From Acinetobacter sp. WCHA55 (GTDB lineage Bacteria > Pseudomonadota > Gammaproteobacteria > Pseudomonadales > Moraxellaceae), in the NCBI RefSeq assembly GCF_002165305.2, contig NZ_CP032286.1, positions 1,674,001-1,738,000 of the forward strand: 64,000 nt of DNA, read 5' to 3'. The notes under the pieces are model-generated. The model saw nothing but the letters and a program-made list of their open reading frames with translations, ran no database searches and was not told the origin of the DNA. The translations under genes and the position numbers were made by a program. Below are positions 1 through 8,711 of this stretch, piece by piece; position 1 is the stretch's first letter; each line of letters begins with the position of its first letter.

Positions 1-22
1 AATCAAATACAGTAAGTTTTAT

Positions 23-796
23 ATGATTCTCAATTATCAATTTCATCAAAATAAGCAACCAGTGGCAAAAACACTAGTCTTTGTTCACGGTTTATTTGGG
101 AGTTTAAGCAATTTAGGGATGTTGGCACGGGAGTTTTATTCAAGCCACCATGTATTACAGGTAGATGTACGTAATCATGGACTATCTGCACACTCAAATG
201 TGATGAATTATGAGGTCATGGCAGCCGATCTAATTGAAACTTTAGATGAACTCAACATCGAACACTTTTCTTTAATCGGGCATTCTATGGGGGGAAAGCT
301 GGTGATGAAAGTGACAGAACTCGCAAGAGATCGACTAGATCAATTGGTGGTATTCGATATTACGCCTATTGCTTATAAAGAAAATCATCATGAGCAGATT
401 TTTAAAGCGCTCTTTGCCGTACAAAAAGCAAATATTGAAACACGTCAACAAGCTATAGAAATCATGCGTGAATATCTCAAAGAAGAAATGGTTATTCAGT
501 TTCTTCTGAAATCTTTTAGTAAAGGAAAGTGGTTGTTTAATGTGGATGCACTGTATCAGAACTATGCCCAAATTCTGTCATGGGAGAAGATAGAAACATG
601 GCATAAGCCTACACTATTTATACGTGGTGGAAACTCACCTTATGTAGAAAAGCCAGAATATATAGCGACTATTCAATCACAGTTTTCTCAAGCCCAAATT
701 CAAACAGTTGCAGATGCAGGACATTGGTTACATGCCGAGAAAACTGTACAAGTTTTGCAAATCATCACTCAATATTTGAGCGCTTCTTCAACCTGA
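23..796 (+). CDS. alpha/beta hydrolase, YbfF-type esterase
   Basis: A 257-residue single-domain alpha/beta hydrolase. The sequence shows the HGLFGS oxyanion segment near residues 22-27, the nucleophile elbow GHSMGG around residues 86-91 and a late GHWLHAE segment that supplies the catalytic His. Length and motifs match the YbfF/acyl-CoA esterase group, which are cytosolic esterases with broad short-acyl substrates. No signal peptide is seen. The start at 23 is the only Met before the conserved N-terminus, and the upstream region lies outside the window. The true substrate cannot be read from the sequence. Confidence 0.8.
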   Translation: MILNYQFHQNKQPVAKTLVFVHGLFGSLSNLGMLAREFYSSHHVLQVDVRNHGLSAHSNVMNYEVMAADLIETLDELNIEHFSLIGHSMGGKLVMKVTELARDRLDQLVVFDITPIAYKENHHEQIFKALFAVQKANIETRQQAIEIMREYLKEEMVIQFLLKSFSKGKWLFNVDALYQNYAQILSWEKIETWHKPTLFIRGGNSPYVEKPEYIATIQSQFSQAQIQTVADAGHWLHAEKTVQVLQIITQYLSASST

Positions 797-1010
797 TTAA
801 TTAAAATTTGCAGCTGAGAGTTGTCCTTCAGAGGTCAGCTTTTCAGCCATTTCAGCAGTTTTCTTTAAATTTGGCATTCGATATTCAGTATGACCATAGT
901 CTTGGATCGACTTCCAACGCCCGCCCCAAGTTAAACCGACAGATTCTGCAACTTCGCCATAGAGTTTATAGCCACGCATCGCCCAAGGGTCTCGTTCAGC
1001 TAACAACAAA
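797..1010 (-). pseudogene. C-terminal fragment of phage-type M15 endopeptidase
   Basis: About the last 60-70 codons of a peptidoglycan L-alanyl-D-glutamate or D,D-endopeptidase of family M15, a common prophage endolysin. The recognisable part is the segment with WGGRWKSI and DYGHTEYR; the WGG..WKS..D..H pattern is the C-terminal half of the M15_4 domain, including one zinc-ligand His. The N-terminal HxxGxAxD zinc half is absent. Reading upstream, the similarity is lost near 1010-1025, where plus-strand OmpA-domain sequence begins. The fragment cannot be active. It is probably a prophage relic stranded beside dif. Confidence 0.6.
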
Positions 1011-1039
1011 CTTATTCCAAAGTCTAGTAACGCCACCAT

Positions 1040-1428
1040 ATCGTTTAAATGCGCAGCTTTCTGTCAATCAGGCCGAACAGCAAATTATAGATGCGGCGCT
1101 TAAAAACAGAATCATAGAATTTGAATCTGGCAGTGCAGTTTTGGCTGCGAGTGGGACTCAGATCTTAGATGAAATGGCGGTGGCACTAAATAAGGTTGGA
1201 GGGAAGAAAGTTAAAATTATTGGACACACAGACAGCTCAGGTGACGCTGCAAAGAATCTTGTTTTAAGTAAAGAACGAGCTGTTACTGTAAAAAACTATT
1301 TGATCAATAAAAGTATTTCCGCAGAACGTTTAAGTGTTGAAGGACTGGGCTCGAACAAACCTGTTGCTGATAACGCAACTGCAGATGGTCGTAAAAAAAA
1401 CCGTCGAATTGAATTTGACGTAATCTAA
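1040..1428 (+). pseudogene. 5'-truncated OmpA-family peptidoglycan-binding domain
   Basis: The open frame gives about 125 residues of a C-terminal OmpA-like domain. It includes an IEFESGS strand, the KIIGHTDSSGD motif (the TD..G peptidoglycan-binding signature), the LS..RA..V helix, GLGSNKPVADN and a terminal RKKNRRIEFDV. The family normally has a signal peptide and a membrane or BON-like N-terminal region. Here the upstream part of the frame is only the antisense of the M15 fragment, so no genuine start or export signal exists. It is best read as a remnant that lost its 5' end at the same joint that truncated the peptidase. Confidence 0.6.
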
Positions 1429-1478
1429 GTTATTTATAAAAAGCTACAATTAATGATATGACTTTATAAATAACCTTG

Positions 1479-1506
1479 ATTTCGTATAATGTATATTATG
1501 TTAAAT
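1479..1506 (+). other. dif: chromosomal dif-type XerCD recombination site
   Basis: A 28-bp site with an 11-bp XerC arm ATTTCGTATAA, a 6-bp centre TGTATA and an 11-bp XerD arm TTATGTTAAAT. Centre and XerD arm are identical to the E. coli dif site, and the XerC arm keeps the CG.ATAA core. This is the replication-terminus dimer-resolution site, or an element-borne pdif of the same sequence. The chromosomal centre TGTATA favours true dif. Being beside phage-like debris is typical of dif regions. Confidence 0.85.
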
Positions 1507-1602
1507 ATCATATCCAAGACTGTAGCCTACGCAACCTCAGTTGGTGCTACAGCTCGACATTGTGAATCTAAGTAAAATTATATTCACAATGCCGAGTACG
1601 CT
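1507..1602. repeat. structured spacer with two hairpins between inverted dif-like sites
   Basis: The 96-bp spacer contains a 7-bp stem, CTGTAGC at 1520-1526 with GCTACAG at 1546-1552, and a 15-bp stem, 1553-1567 with 1582-1596 (one mismatch, 14-nt loop). With the flanking dif and inverted dif-like sites, the single strand from 1479 to about 1632 can fold into one long forked hairpin. CTX-type filamentous phages use a comparable folded attP. No open reading frame lies in it. Confidence 0.7.
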
Positions 1603-1630
1603 AATGAACATAATATACGTTATGCCGAAA
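1603..1630 (-). other. degenerate inverted dif-like site
   Basis: Read on the minus strand: XerC-like arm TTTCGGCATAA, centre CGTATA and XerD-like arm TTATGTTCATT. It faces the dif at 1479-1506. The two sites share ATTTCG at the outer edge and GTATATTATGTT at the centre and XerD side, and differ by one inserted base plus substitutions. In known Xer-exploiting phages one of the paired attP sites is likewise degenerate. Confidence 0.65.
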
Positions 1631-1631
1631 T

Positions 1632-1862
1632 CTACGCGCGAAACCTATCAATGTGATGATCGAGTTTTATAAAAAACTGTTTGAGCTGATCTATTTCTCT
1701 ATCGTTGTCTAATTCTGAATTTTGCAGTTGTTCAAGCACGTTCTCCAGTAGATCACGCATGTACACATAATCAGCCTTGGTTAAAACGCCCTTTGATCTG
1801 TCATAGCTGACTTTTTTAAATCTGCTTATTTTTGTTGAGACTAGAAATGTGATTTTGCGCAA
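1632..1862 (-). CDS. hypothetical protein, 76 residues, TTG start
   Basis: A small basic, charged protein, predicted mostly helical in its second half (MRDLLENVLEQLQNSELDNDR and onward). I do not recognise a family. The open frame begins with TTG at 1862 and has no convincing ribosome binding site; an internal ATG (MRDLL) would give only about 42 residues. It abuts the inverted dif-like site, with its stop within 2 bp, so it may be part of the element that used the site or a truncated remnant. Confidence 0.35.
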   Translation of the reverse strand: MRKITFLVSTKISRFKKVSYDRSKGVLTKADYVYMRDLLENVLEQLQNSELDNDREIDQLKQFFIKLDHHIDRFRA

Positions 1863-2070
1863 ACAACAATTAAATATAATTATTTCTCAGCTAAATCACA
1901 TAATTGCTAAAAAATTAAAGTATTAACTTAAAACCCAAGTTTATTACACAATTTCGTTCATGCGAATACGTTAGGCAACTTGGCTGAAATGCTACGTGAG
2001 CAATTGTTACAACCCGCAAGAACAATTAATTCTTTTTGCAACCCGCTAACCAGAAGTAACCATTTTCATC

Positions 2071-4764
2071 TCAGATCAGCCTTAGACTACGTGCCTTAGT
2101 TAACGCACCTGTACGGTTTTTTGCTCCAAGCTTGCTGTAAATATTGTGTAGATGCCATTTGAGCGTGCCTTCAGAAATAAAAATTGTCCCAGATAACTCT
2201 TTATTGCTTAAACCTGACTCCAAACGTTTGAGAATATCCAGTTCCCGCTTCGATAATGGCTCTGTCAATGGCTGAGAATCCTGCTGAGGAGTAGCTTGAC
2301 CTCCCATTGCATCGAGCAAGCGTTTGATTAGACCTACAGACTCTTGATCACCTAACATCGATAGATCAATAAGTTCTAATAGATCCGTGAGTTTCCCCTC
2401 CCCATCTATGATTACTCTAAAGTAGTTTCGTTGGGATGCCACCTTCAAAGCATCAAGCAATGACCCTAATGCAGCTGATTGTTTGCCAATTTTTTGCTGA
2501 GCCATTGCTTTTAACAGCATGTATTGTACCCAACGATGATACAGCCCCTGTTCCAGACTATTTGCCAGAGGTGTTTGTAGGGCATGTAATACTTCATCTG
2601 GTTGGGTATGTAACATATAACTCAATTTTGCCAATAGGGTCAGTTCCTCAACAGGAGTATTCTGTAGATTAACCTTAAAATGCCGAGCAACACGAAGTGC
2701 TTCTTCAAAATGTCCAGCTCGACAGTGCCATTGACATTCTTCAGCTACAAGTGAGAGCGTGGCACGTTGTAACCCCCGACGCTCGCTTAAGCTTTGCCCT
2801 TTATGTAAGATATCTAGCCCTGCAGCTTCCCCATTTAACAATCGCTCAACCCTGGCCGCAGTAAGAAAGCTTAACAATAAGGAGTCACAAGGCCCTGACT
2901 CACCCACTCGTGACATGCAAATTTCCAGATGCCCGCGAGCTTGCTCCAATTCATCAAACTCATAAGCAACAGCAGCCAGTACAGAATGCAGCATAGCCAT
3001 ATGCCGTGGATGACCATCCAGATGTCTGCGCAGTAATTCCTGTCCTTCCTCTGACGCATGTCTTGCTGCTAAATAATCACCAGAATTTATATGCAGTAAA
3101 GCCTCAGTGTACTGCGTCCAAGCAAGTCCATACCAATTATCGACCTTATGCATCCACCCTTTGGCAGTATCATTCCATTGATGTCCATGCTTAATTTCAC
3201 TTGCCATCATAAAACTGTATGCACGGACTAGTGCTGCCGCACCACTTCTAGTCAATGGTGCATCGGGCCAGCGTTCCAACCAAACTCCAGCCGCTTCTCC
3301 TGCCATCTTTCCATCATCTCTCAGTGCCGCAGACATTGCCTTTTGTAAAGCCACATCTCTTGTAATCTGATCTATCAACTGGTTATCGTGTGCTGTGTTC
3401 TCACTTAACCGTTCGCAAAGTTGCTCGAGATAATGTAACTGTGCATCGCTCTCTTGTTGGTAGGGAGAAAGTGATAGTGCAATCGCATAATGAAATCGGA
3501 TTGTTGGATAGCGATCGACCCATTCCTCAGGCAGTTGCTCCATCCAGCGTAGAATGGTGTGGTGATAACCAGAGCGGTATACCAGTGCTTCAACCGAATC
3601 AGCAATCCATCTGGCTGCCATATCCCAATCTTGCACTTCCAATACCGCATTAATTGCAGTTTCCAGTTGACCCTGCTGATACAGCCAATGTGCTCCACTG
3701 CATACCACAGGTGATGGGTTACCAAAATCACGTCTAAAACGCTGACGAAGAAAATCTGCTGCAATGGGATGGAAACGATACCATTTGGCATTTTGATCTA
3801 AAGGGATAAGAAAGAGGTTTGCACGATAAATGTCACTCAACCGTTCATGTGCATTTCGTTCACCGGTCACTTCCATGGCGAGTGATACGCTGATCCGATC
3901 AAACAAAGAAATATGCAGTAGAAATCGACGTGAATGTGCATCTAGTCGATCAAGCACCACTTCACTTAGATAGTCGACGACATTCAGATCACTCCCAGAG
4001 AATTGTTCGATGACCCGTTCACTGTCATCACCTGAACGTAATGCAAGGGTCGCAAGTTCGAGAGCCGCGGGCCAACCTTCAACCTTCTGTACTAACTGCT
4101 CAACCATGGCAGGTTGAAGTGAATAGGGAATACGATCCTGAATAAAACGAGCAGCCTCATCTCGGGAAAATCGCAAATCCTGTGTCGTCAACTCTAGCAG
4201 TCGGCCATTCACTCGTAGTGTACTAAGGCGTAAGTGAGTAATTGCGCGTGCACCGATCACATATTGATAATTTGGTGGCGAATGGTTGAGTAGCCAATTG
4301 ATAATACTCAATGAATGCTCAGAGCTAATACTTTGTAGGTCATCGATAAATAAAACTATGCGATCACTACGCTGACTCAAATCGTGGGCCAATGATTCAA
4401 GTGCTGCCCGCGCATCATCGGCACAATCTGCTGCTAATTCTTCGAGTGCTACTTCCCCTACTGCAGAATCAACTCCCTGAAATGCAGCAATCACATGCCG
4501 CATCAGACGTATTGGGTTATCATCATCTGTATCGACTGAAAGCCATGCACATTGAATACTCCGTTGCAGCAACTGACGATGCCAACCACTCATGAGAGTC
4601 GATTTTCCATACCCTGCGGGAGCACTAATACAGACCACCCTGACCGCACCACCAAGCAATCCTTCTGGTGGTAATAACTGCGGACGCTCAACGACCTTAG
4701 CAGCACCAACGCCTGCGTAGAGTTTGGATTCTAGCACCCCCGTAATCAGAGTTGCTTTTGTCAT
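2071..4764 (-). CDS. large ATP-binding LuxR regulator (MalT/AlkS type)
   Basis: An 897-residue regulator of the LAL family. An N-terminal STAND ATPase has Walker A APAGYGKST at about residues 48-56 and Walker B IVLFIDD at about 136-142. A long helical-repeat sensor region follows, and a C-terminal LuxR helix-turn-helix starts PLSKRELDILKRL and continues SNKELSGTIFISEGTLKWHL. MalT and AlkS have this architecture and size (about 880-900 residues); they bind inducer and ATP and activate catabolic genes. It is the last gene of the leftward SDR, monooxygenase, lactonase run, so it probably activates that cluster. Inducer unknown. Confidence 0.85.
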   Translation of the reverse strand: MTKATLITGVLESKLYAGVGAAKVVERPQLLPPEGLLGGAVRVVCISAPAGYGKSTLMSGWHRQLLQRSIQCAWLSVDTDDDNPIRLMRHVIAAFQGVDSAVGEVALEELAADCADDARAALESLAHDLSQRSDRIVLFIDDLQSISSEHSLSIINWLLNHSPPNYQYVIGARAITHLRLSTLRVNGRLLELTTQDLRFSRDEAARFIQDRIPYSLQPAMVEQLVQKVEGWPAALELATLALRSGDDSERVIEQFSGSDLNVVDYLSEVVLDRLDAHSRRFLLHISLFDRISVSLAMEVTGERNAHERLSDIYRANLFLIPLDQNAKWYRFHPIAADFLRQRFRRDFGNPSPVVCSGAHWLYQQGQLETAINAVLEVQDWDMAARWIADSVEALVYRSGYHHTILRWMEQLPEEWVDRYPTIRFHYAIALSLSPYQQESDAQLHYLEQLCERLSENTAHDNQLIDQITRDVALQKAMSAALRDDGKMAGEAAGVWLERWPDAPLTRSGAAALVRAYSFMMASEIKHGHQWNDTAKGWMHKVDNWYGLAWTQYTEALLHINSGDYLAARHASEEGQELLRRHLDGHPRHMAMLHSVLAAVAYEFDELEQARGHLEICMSRVGESGPCDSLLLSFLTAARVERLLNGEAAGLDILHKGQSLSERRGLQRATLSLVAEECQWHCRAGHFEEALRVARHFKVNLQNTPVEELTLLAKLSYMLHTQPDEVLHALQTPLANSLEQGLYHRWVQYMLLKAMAQQKIGKQSAALGSLLDALKVASQRNYFRVIIDGEGKLTDLLELIDLSMLGDQESVGLIKRLLDAMGGQATPQQDSQPLTEPLSKRELDILKRLESGLSNKELSGTIFISEGTLKWHLHNIYSKLGAKNRTGALTKARSLRLI

Positions 4765-4938
4765 AATTATTCTCGAATATTCCTTTATACTTCATTCTAT
4801 CTCAAACGCATTGCTGTACACCCCCTACTTTCGCCTGAACTGAGAACCATGCGTTCATATCTTTTAGATCAATAGCTACGGATTCGATCATTCTAATCAG
4901 TACAAGCTAGCTTACAAACCGATTGTGTCAGAATCCAT

Positions 4939-5877
4939 TCAACCAGCAACAGGACTACGGAAACTCATTAAAGATGTACCTGCCACTGAACCAATATATA
5001 CGGTACGCCCATCTTCACCACCAAATGCCAAACTGGAAGGCAACTTAAGCGTAGAACCACAACAAGCTGCCATCATTTCTCGCGTCGCAGTACCTGCAGC
5101 AATGGCTTCCACCATATTTTTCAAAGCCTCTTCATTCACTTCTTCAAACAATGTATGTACATTGCCTTCACGGTCAATCACGATAATCGCATTACGTGCG
5201 ACCAGTGTGACCCAAACGTTACCTTGAGAATCGAAGGTAAAACCATCTGGAAAAGCACCGTAACCCAGGCACTCAGGACCGACCAATTCACGAGGTCCTA
5301 GTGAACTATCATCATTTATAGGAAAGCGTACGATACGACTCCCAAGGCTTTCTGAAGCGTAAAGGTATTGCCCATCAGGACTCACCTTAACCTCATTTGT
5401 CATATGCAACCCATCTGCAACAACTTTCGCCCTACCATTTTTAATTAACAGAATAGAACCTTCAGGCCCCGCATTAAATGCATCACACCAACGCTCTCGA
5501 TTTGTCATGACAGATACCCAAATCCGCCCTTGAGCATCAAGATAAGGATAATTCACCACACCAAGTGACTGCCCATCTACATCGTCGATTAGCTTACGGG
5601 TCACACCATCAGGGGATATTTCAGAAATTGCATGATCTTCAAGCCCCACAATAACAAAGGTGCCATCTTTTCGACGGGAAAACCCATTTGAAACACGCAA
5701 ACCTGCACCAAGTGGATTAGGTCCATCAAGCTCAACACGTGCAACACCACCTGTTCGGCTGTCTGATACCCAAATACCATCTTCGTAGCACATTACACAT
5801 TCTGGACGAGTGAGACCTTGCCCAACACTGCTAAAATCTTCTTTGCGTAGACGAAAATTCGACCAAGATTGACTCAT
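4939..5877 (-). CDS. SMP-30/gluconolactonase family lactonase
   Basis: A 312-residue six-bladed beta-propeller hydrolase of the SMP-30/LRE family. Visible features are the early metal-ligand segment GLTRPECVMCYEDGIWVSD, repeated GNVWV/GRIWVSV blade edges, NEVKVSPDGQYLYASES and the late FPDGFTFDSQGNVWVT strand. Start 5877 is preferred over the longer frame at 5940 because AGGAG lies 7 nt upstream. These enzymes are metal-dependent lactonases. Here it follows a Baeyer-Villiger monooxygenase that should make lactones or esters, so it is a candidate ring-opening step alongside the hydrolase at 9253. Substrate is inferred from context only. Confidence 0.75.
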   Translation of the reverse strand: MSQSWSNFRLRKEDFSSVGQGLTRPECVMCYEDGIWVSDSRTGGVARVELDGPNPLGAGLRVSNGFSRRKDGTFVIVGLEDHAISEISPDGVTRKLIDDVDGQSLGVVNYPYLDAQGRIWVSVMTNRERWCDAFNAGPEGSILLIKNGRAKVVADGLHMTNEVKVSPDGQYLYASESLGSRIVRFPINDDSSLGPRELVGPECLGYGAFPDGFTFDSQGNVWVTLVARNAIIVIDREGNVHTLFEEVNEEALKNMVEAIAAGTATREMMAACCGSTLKLPSSLAFGGEDGRTVYIGSVAGTSLMSFRSPVAG

Positions 5878-6020
5878 TTGATGCTCCTTGCAACGGTTAT
5901 TTTTATATTCCTTGAATGTAGTCCAAACAGAATTAAACAACTTCGATCCAACTTGTTGGTCTATCTGACAATATTTCCAATGAGTAAATTGACGAGGAAT
6001 AAGATTGAGGACTGCAACAT

Positions 6021-6050
6021 AAAGAGGCAGGACTGATCAGCCCTGCCTCC
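6021..6050 (-). terminator. hairpin after the monooxygenase gene
   Basis: On the minus strand AGGCAGG and CCTGCCT form a 7-bp stem around a 9-nt loop, followed by a moderate U-run (TCTTTA). It lies just past the monooxygenase stop and may partly separate it from the lactonase and regulator genes. Confidence 0.55.
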
Positions 6051-6062
6051 ATACTTTTGAAT

Positions 6063-7868
6063 TTAAGCGACGGATTGCTTAGACCCAATATTATCGAGTT
6101 TGCGAAACACCAACTCATCCTCTTTAGCGCTCGCACGCCAATCGCGAATAAGAGAAAAATACTCTCTTACCCCACCACCATAAGCACGTTGGTAGAATGG
6201 GATTTGTGAAGTATCCCCTTCATTATTGAAATAACCCGGGGTGCATTCGTCAAAAAATTCTTGACTAGATGCTTTAGATGCCATCTTTGCAGACCAATTT
6301 TTAACGGCAGTTTCAGTTACTTCAACCACATCCTCGCCATTACGTAGTGCGGTAGAGAACAAATCGGCGGCATGCTCTGCTTGTTCCTGCGCGATATGCA
6401 TATAGTTGAACGAAGCAGCAGCTTGGAATAAGTTACCTACGAATTGGAAGTTCGGGAAACCTTCCATCCACAAACCATGCACCGACTTGAACCCTTGCGC
6501 CCATTCATCCGCCATACGACGACCATTCTTACCAATAATTGGATACGTTGCAGTATCTGGACCGTAAGCACCATATTGGAAGCCAGAGGCCATGATAATG
6601 CAGTCAACTTCATAATGCTGGCCATTCACAATGATGCCCGTTTCATCAATCGCGTCTACACCACGACCATCAGTATCTAATAACGACACAGAAGGCATGT
6701 TAAAAGCTTCTAAATAGTCATCTGAGTAAAGTGGGCGCTTACAGAACAGGTTGTACCAAGGTTTAAGCTGGGCAGCCGTTTTCTCATCCTGTACCACCTC
6801 ATCAATACGACTACGCAACCGCTCCATCAGTTCAAAATCATGCTGTTGGTATACAGCAGCGAAATTTTCCAATTCAGCTTGACTGGTAATCTCGAACAAT
6901 TTCTTGGCAGCACGGGTCCAGCAGTCGTTGATTTCATCTTGAACTGGTGTTCCAGCGATGATATCCGTGAAATTACCTTGACGATGTAGCTGCCAACCTG
7001 GCGCCTGATTCTTGAACCACTCCACATCTGTTGGTTGGTTGTTACGAGCATCAACAGCCCCCGGTGTACGCTGTACGAGATAAGCTTTCTCTGCAGTTTT
7101 AGCAAGGTGCGGTAGAATCTGAATGCCTGTAGCACCATTACCAATCAACGCAACGCGCTTGCCAGCTAGACCCACTAAATCACCCTCTGGCGTACCACCA
7201 GTATAGTCATAATCCCAACGGCTTGGATGGAACATCTTACCTTTAAATGTATTCAAGCCAGGAATATTTGGGTATTTCGGAGTGTGCAGAAAACCGCTGG
7301 TACCAGCCATAAAACGCGCTCGGAATTCATCACCACGATTAGTTTTCACAATCCAGCGTGCAGATGCTTCATCCCATTCAGCAGAGCTGATTTTGGTCTG
7401 GAATACACTATTTTCATACAACCCAAAGTGACGACCAATTGCTTGGCAATGTTTAAAAATTTCTGGACCACTCGAATAACGTTCAGGTGGCACCGTACCG
7501 ACATCTTCAAGAAATGGCAGGTAAATATATGATTCAACATCACAACGTACACCAGGATAACGGTTCCAGTACCACGCACCGCCAAAATCACCCGCTTCTT
7601 CAATAATACGAATATTGGTAATTCCATATTTTTTAGCAAAGACAGATGCAAGCAAACCGCCCATACCACCACCTGTTACGAGCATATCAACATCTTCGCA
7701 GATAGCATCACGGACAGGTGCTGGACCCGCAAATGGATCTTGATCAAATTCGTGGAACTGACCAACTGGATTTAGTGTGCTACGGTTGCCACGTTCTAGT
7801 CGTTTGTTCTTTTCTTCCTGATATTTCTTCTTTAACGCTGCTGCGTCGTATAATGGTTGATTCGTCAT
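6063..7868 (-). CDS. Baeyer-Villiger flavin monooxygenase
   Basis: A 601-residue FAD/NADPH monooxygenase that inserts oxygen next to a ketone, giving an ester or lactone. Seen: FAD Rossmann motif GGGMGG near residues 66-71, the EAGDFGGAWYWNRYPG segment typical of Baeyer-Villiger enzymes, the diagnostic FxGxxxHxxxWD fingerprint as FKGKMFHPSRWD at residues 208-219, and a second Rossmann GNGATG near 243-248. The roughly 60-residue N-terminal extension and total length resemble large-ring or steroid-ketone enzymes such as cyclopentadecanone monooxygenase more than the shorter cyclohexanone type. Start 7868 has AAGG upstream; the longer frame to 7916 runs almost to the SDR stop. Substrate not determinable. 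Confidence 0.88.
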   Translation of the reverse strand: MTNQPLYDAAALKKKYQEEKNKRLERGNRSTLNPVGQFHEFDQDPFAGPAPVRDAICEDVDMLVTGGGMGGLLASVFAKKYGITNIRIIEEAGDFGGAWYWNRYPGVRCDVESYIYLPFLEDVGTVPPERYSSGPEIFKHCQAIGRHFGLYENSVFQTKISSAEWDEASARWIVKTNRGDEFRARFMAGTSGFLHTPKYPNIPGLNTFKGKMFHPSRWDYDYTGGTPEGDLVGLAGKRVALIGNGATGIQILPHLAKTAEKAYLVQRTPGAVDARNNQPTDVEWFKNQAPGWQLHRQGNFTDIIAGTPVQDEINDCWTRAAKKLFEITSQAELENFAAVYQQHDFELMERLRSRIDEVVQDEKTAAQLKPWYNLFCKRPLYSDDYLEAFNMPSVSLLDTDGRGVDAIDETGIIVNGQHYEVDCIIMASGFQYGAYGPDTATYPIIGKNGRRMADEWAQGFKSVHGLWMEGFPNFQFVGNLFQAAASFNYMHIAQEQAEHAADLFSTALRNGEDVVEVTETAVKNWSAKMASKASSQEFFDECTPGYFNNEGDTSQIPFYQRAYGGGVREYFSLIRDWRASAKEDELVFRKLDNIGSKQSVA

Positions 7869-7916
7869 GTTTAATTCAGCCTTGTAATTCTTGTATTTAA
7901 AGAAATGACCGCGCAA

Positions 7917-8711
7917 TTACTGCGCGACAAAACCGCCATCAACAGATAGAGTATGACCATTCACAAAGGATGCAGCATCTGAGCACAACCATACCACAGC
8001 CTCAGCAACTTCTTCCGGCTGACCTAAACGACCTACTGGGTGGGCTGAAGTCAACGCATCTACGGCTTCTTGTGGAACTGCGGCAGCCAATGTACCTGCC
8101 AAAGGTGTATGGATCGTACCAGGGTTTACTGAGTTGATACGAATTCCCAACTTTGCGTATTCCAGTGCCGCAGCACGCGTTAGACCAACAACGGCATGTT
8201 TACTTGCAACATAGCCACATGCTCCAGCAGTACCAACCAACCCCCACATAGAAGAGGTATTTACAATAGATCCACTACCCTGTTTAAGCATTTGTGCACA
8301 TTCATATTTAAGACAGAGCCAAACACTCTTAAGATTAATGTTTAGGATGCGATCCCAAGCATCTTCAGGATAGTCATGAACTGCGCTACCAAAAACACCT
8401 GGCGCTTCAATAATGCCTGCATTGTTATAAGCACAATCAAGACGACCATAGGTTTCTACAGTTTTATTCACCATAGCTTCTACATCAGCCGCTTTGGTCA
8501 CATCTGTTTTAATGAAAGTAGCTTCGCCACCTTCACCGCGAATCATGTTTACCGTTTCTTCACCACCAGCAACACTGATATCAGCCACAACGACCTTTGC
8601 ACCTTCTCTTGAAAAGAGTAGAGCTGTTTGTCTGCCAATTCCGCTACCACCACCAGTAACCAATACAACTTTTCCGAATGCACGTTCAGACTTGATCATT
8701 CTTTCGTCCAT
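7917..8711 (-). CDS. short-chain dehydrogenase/reductase
   Basis: A 264-residue classical SDR. The NAD(P) motif TGGGSGIG is near the N-terminus, with NNAG, the catalytic SS near residue 150 and YVASK. A DIS segment after beta-2 suggests NAD preference. The start at 8711 has GGAGAG 7 nt upstream. It is 48 bp ahead of the monooxygenase on the same strand, so it is probably the first gene of the operon and the dehydrogenase that makes the ketone substrate from the secondary alcohol, as ChnA does in cyclohexanol degradation. Confidence 0.83.
   Translation of the reverse strand: MDERMIKSERAFGKVVLVTGGGSGIGRQTALLFSREGAKVVVADISVAGGEETVNMIRGEGGEATFIKTDVTKAADVEAMVNKTVETYGRLDCAYNNAGIIEAPGVFGSAVHDYPEDAWDRILNINLKSVWLCLKYECAQMLKQGSGSIVNTSSMWGLVGTAGACGYVASKHAVVGLTRAAALEYAKLGIRINSVNPGTIHTPLAGTLAAAVPQEAVDALTSAHPVGRLGQPEEVAEAVVWLCSDAASFVNGHTLSVDGGFVAQ

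Noticed and set aside
808..1428. One 206-residue OmpA-type gene
   Set aside because: The first third is the antisense of the M15 peptidase fragment and has no signal peptide; only the part after about 1040 is OmpA-like. Treated as a truncated remnant.
5933..6136. Small minus-strand frame across the lactonase/monooxygenase gap
   Set aside because: It overlaps the end of the monooxygenase gene in another frame and has no ribosome binding site or recognisable product.
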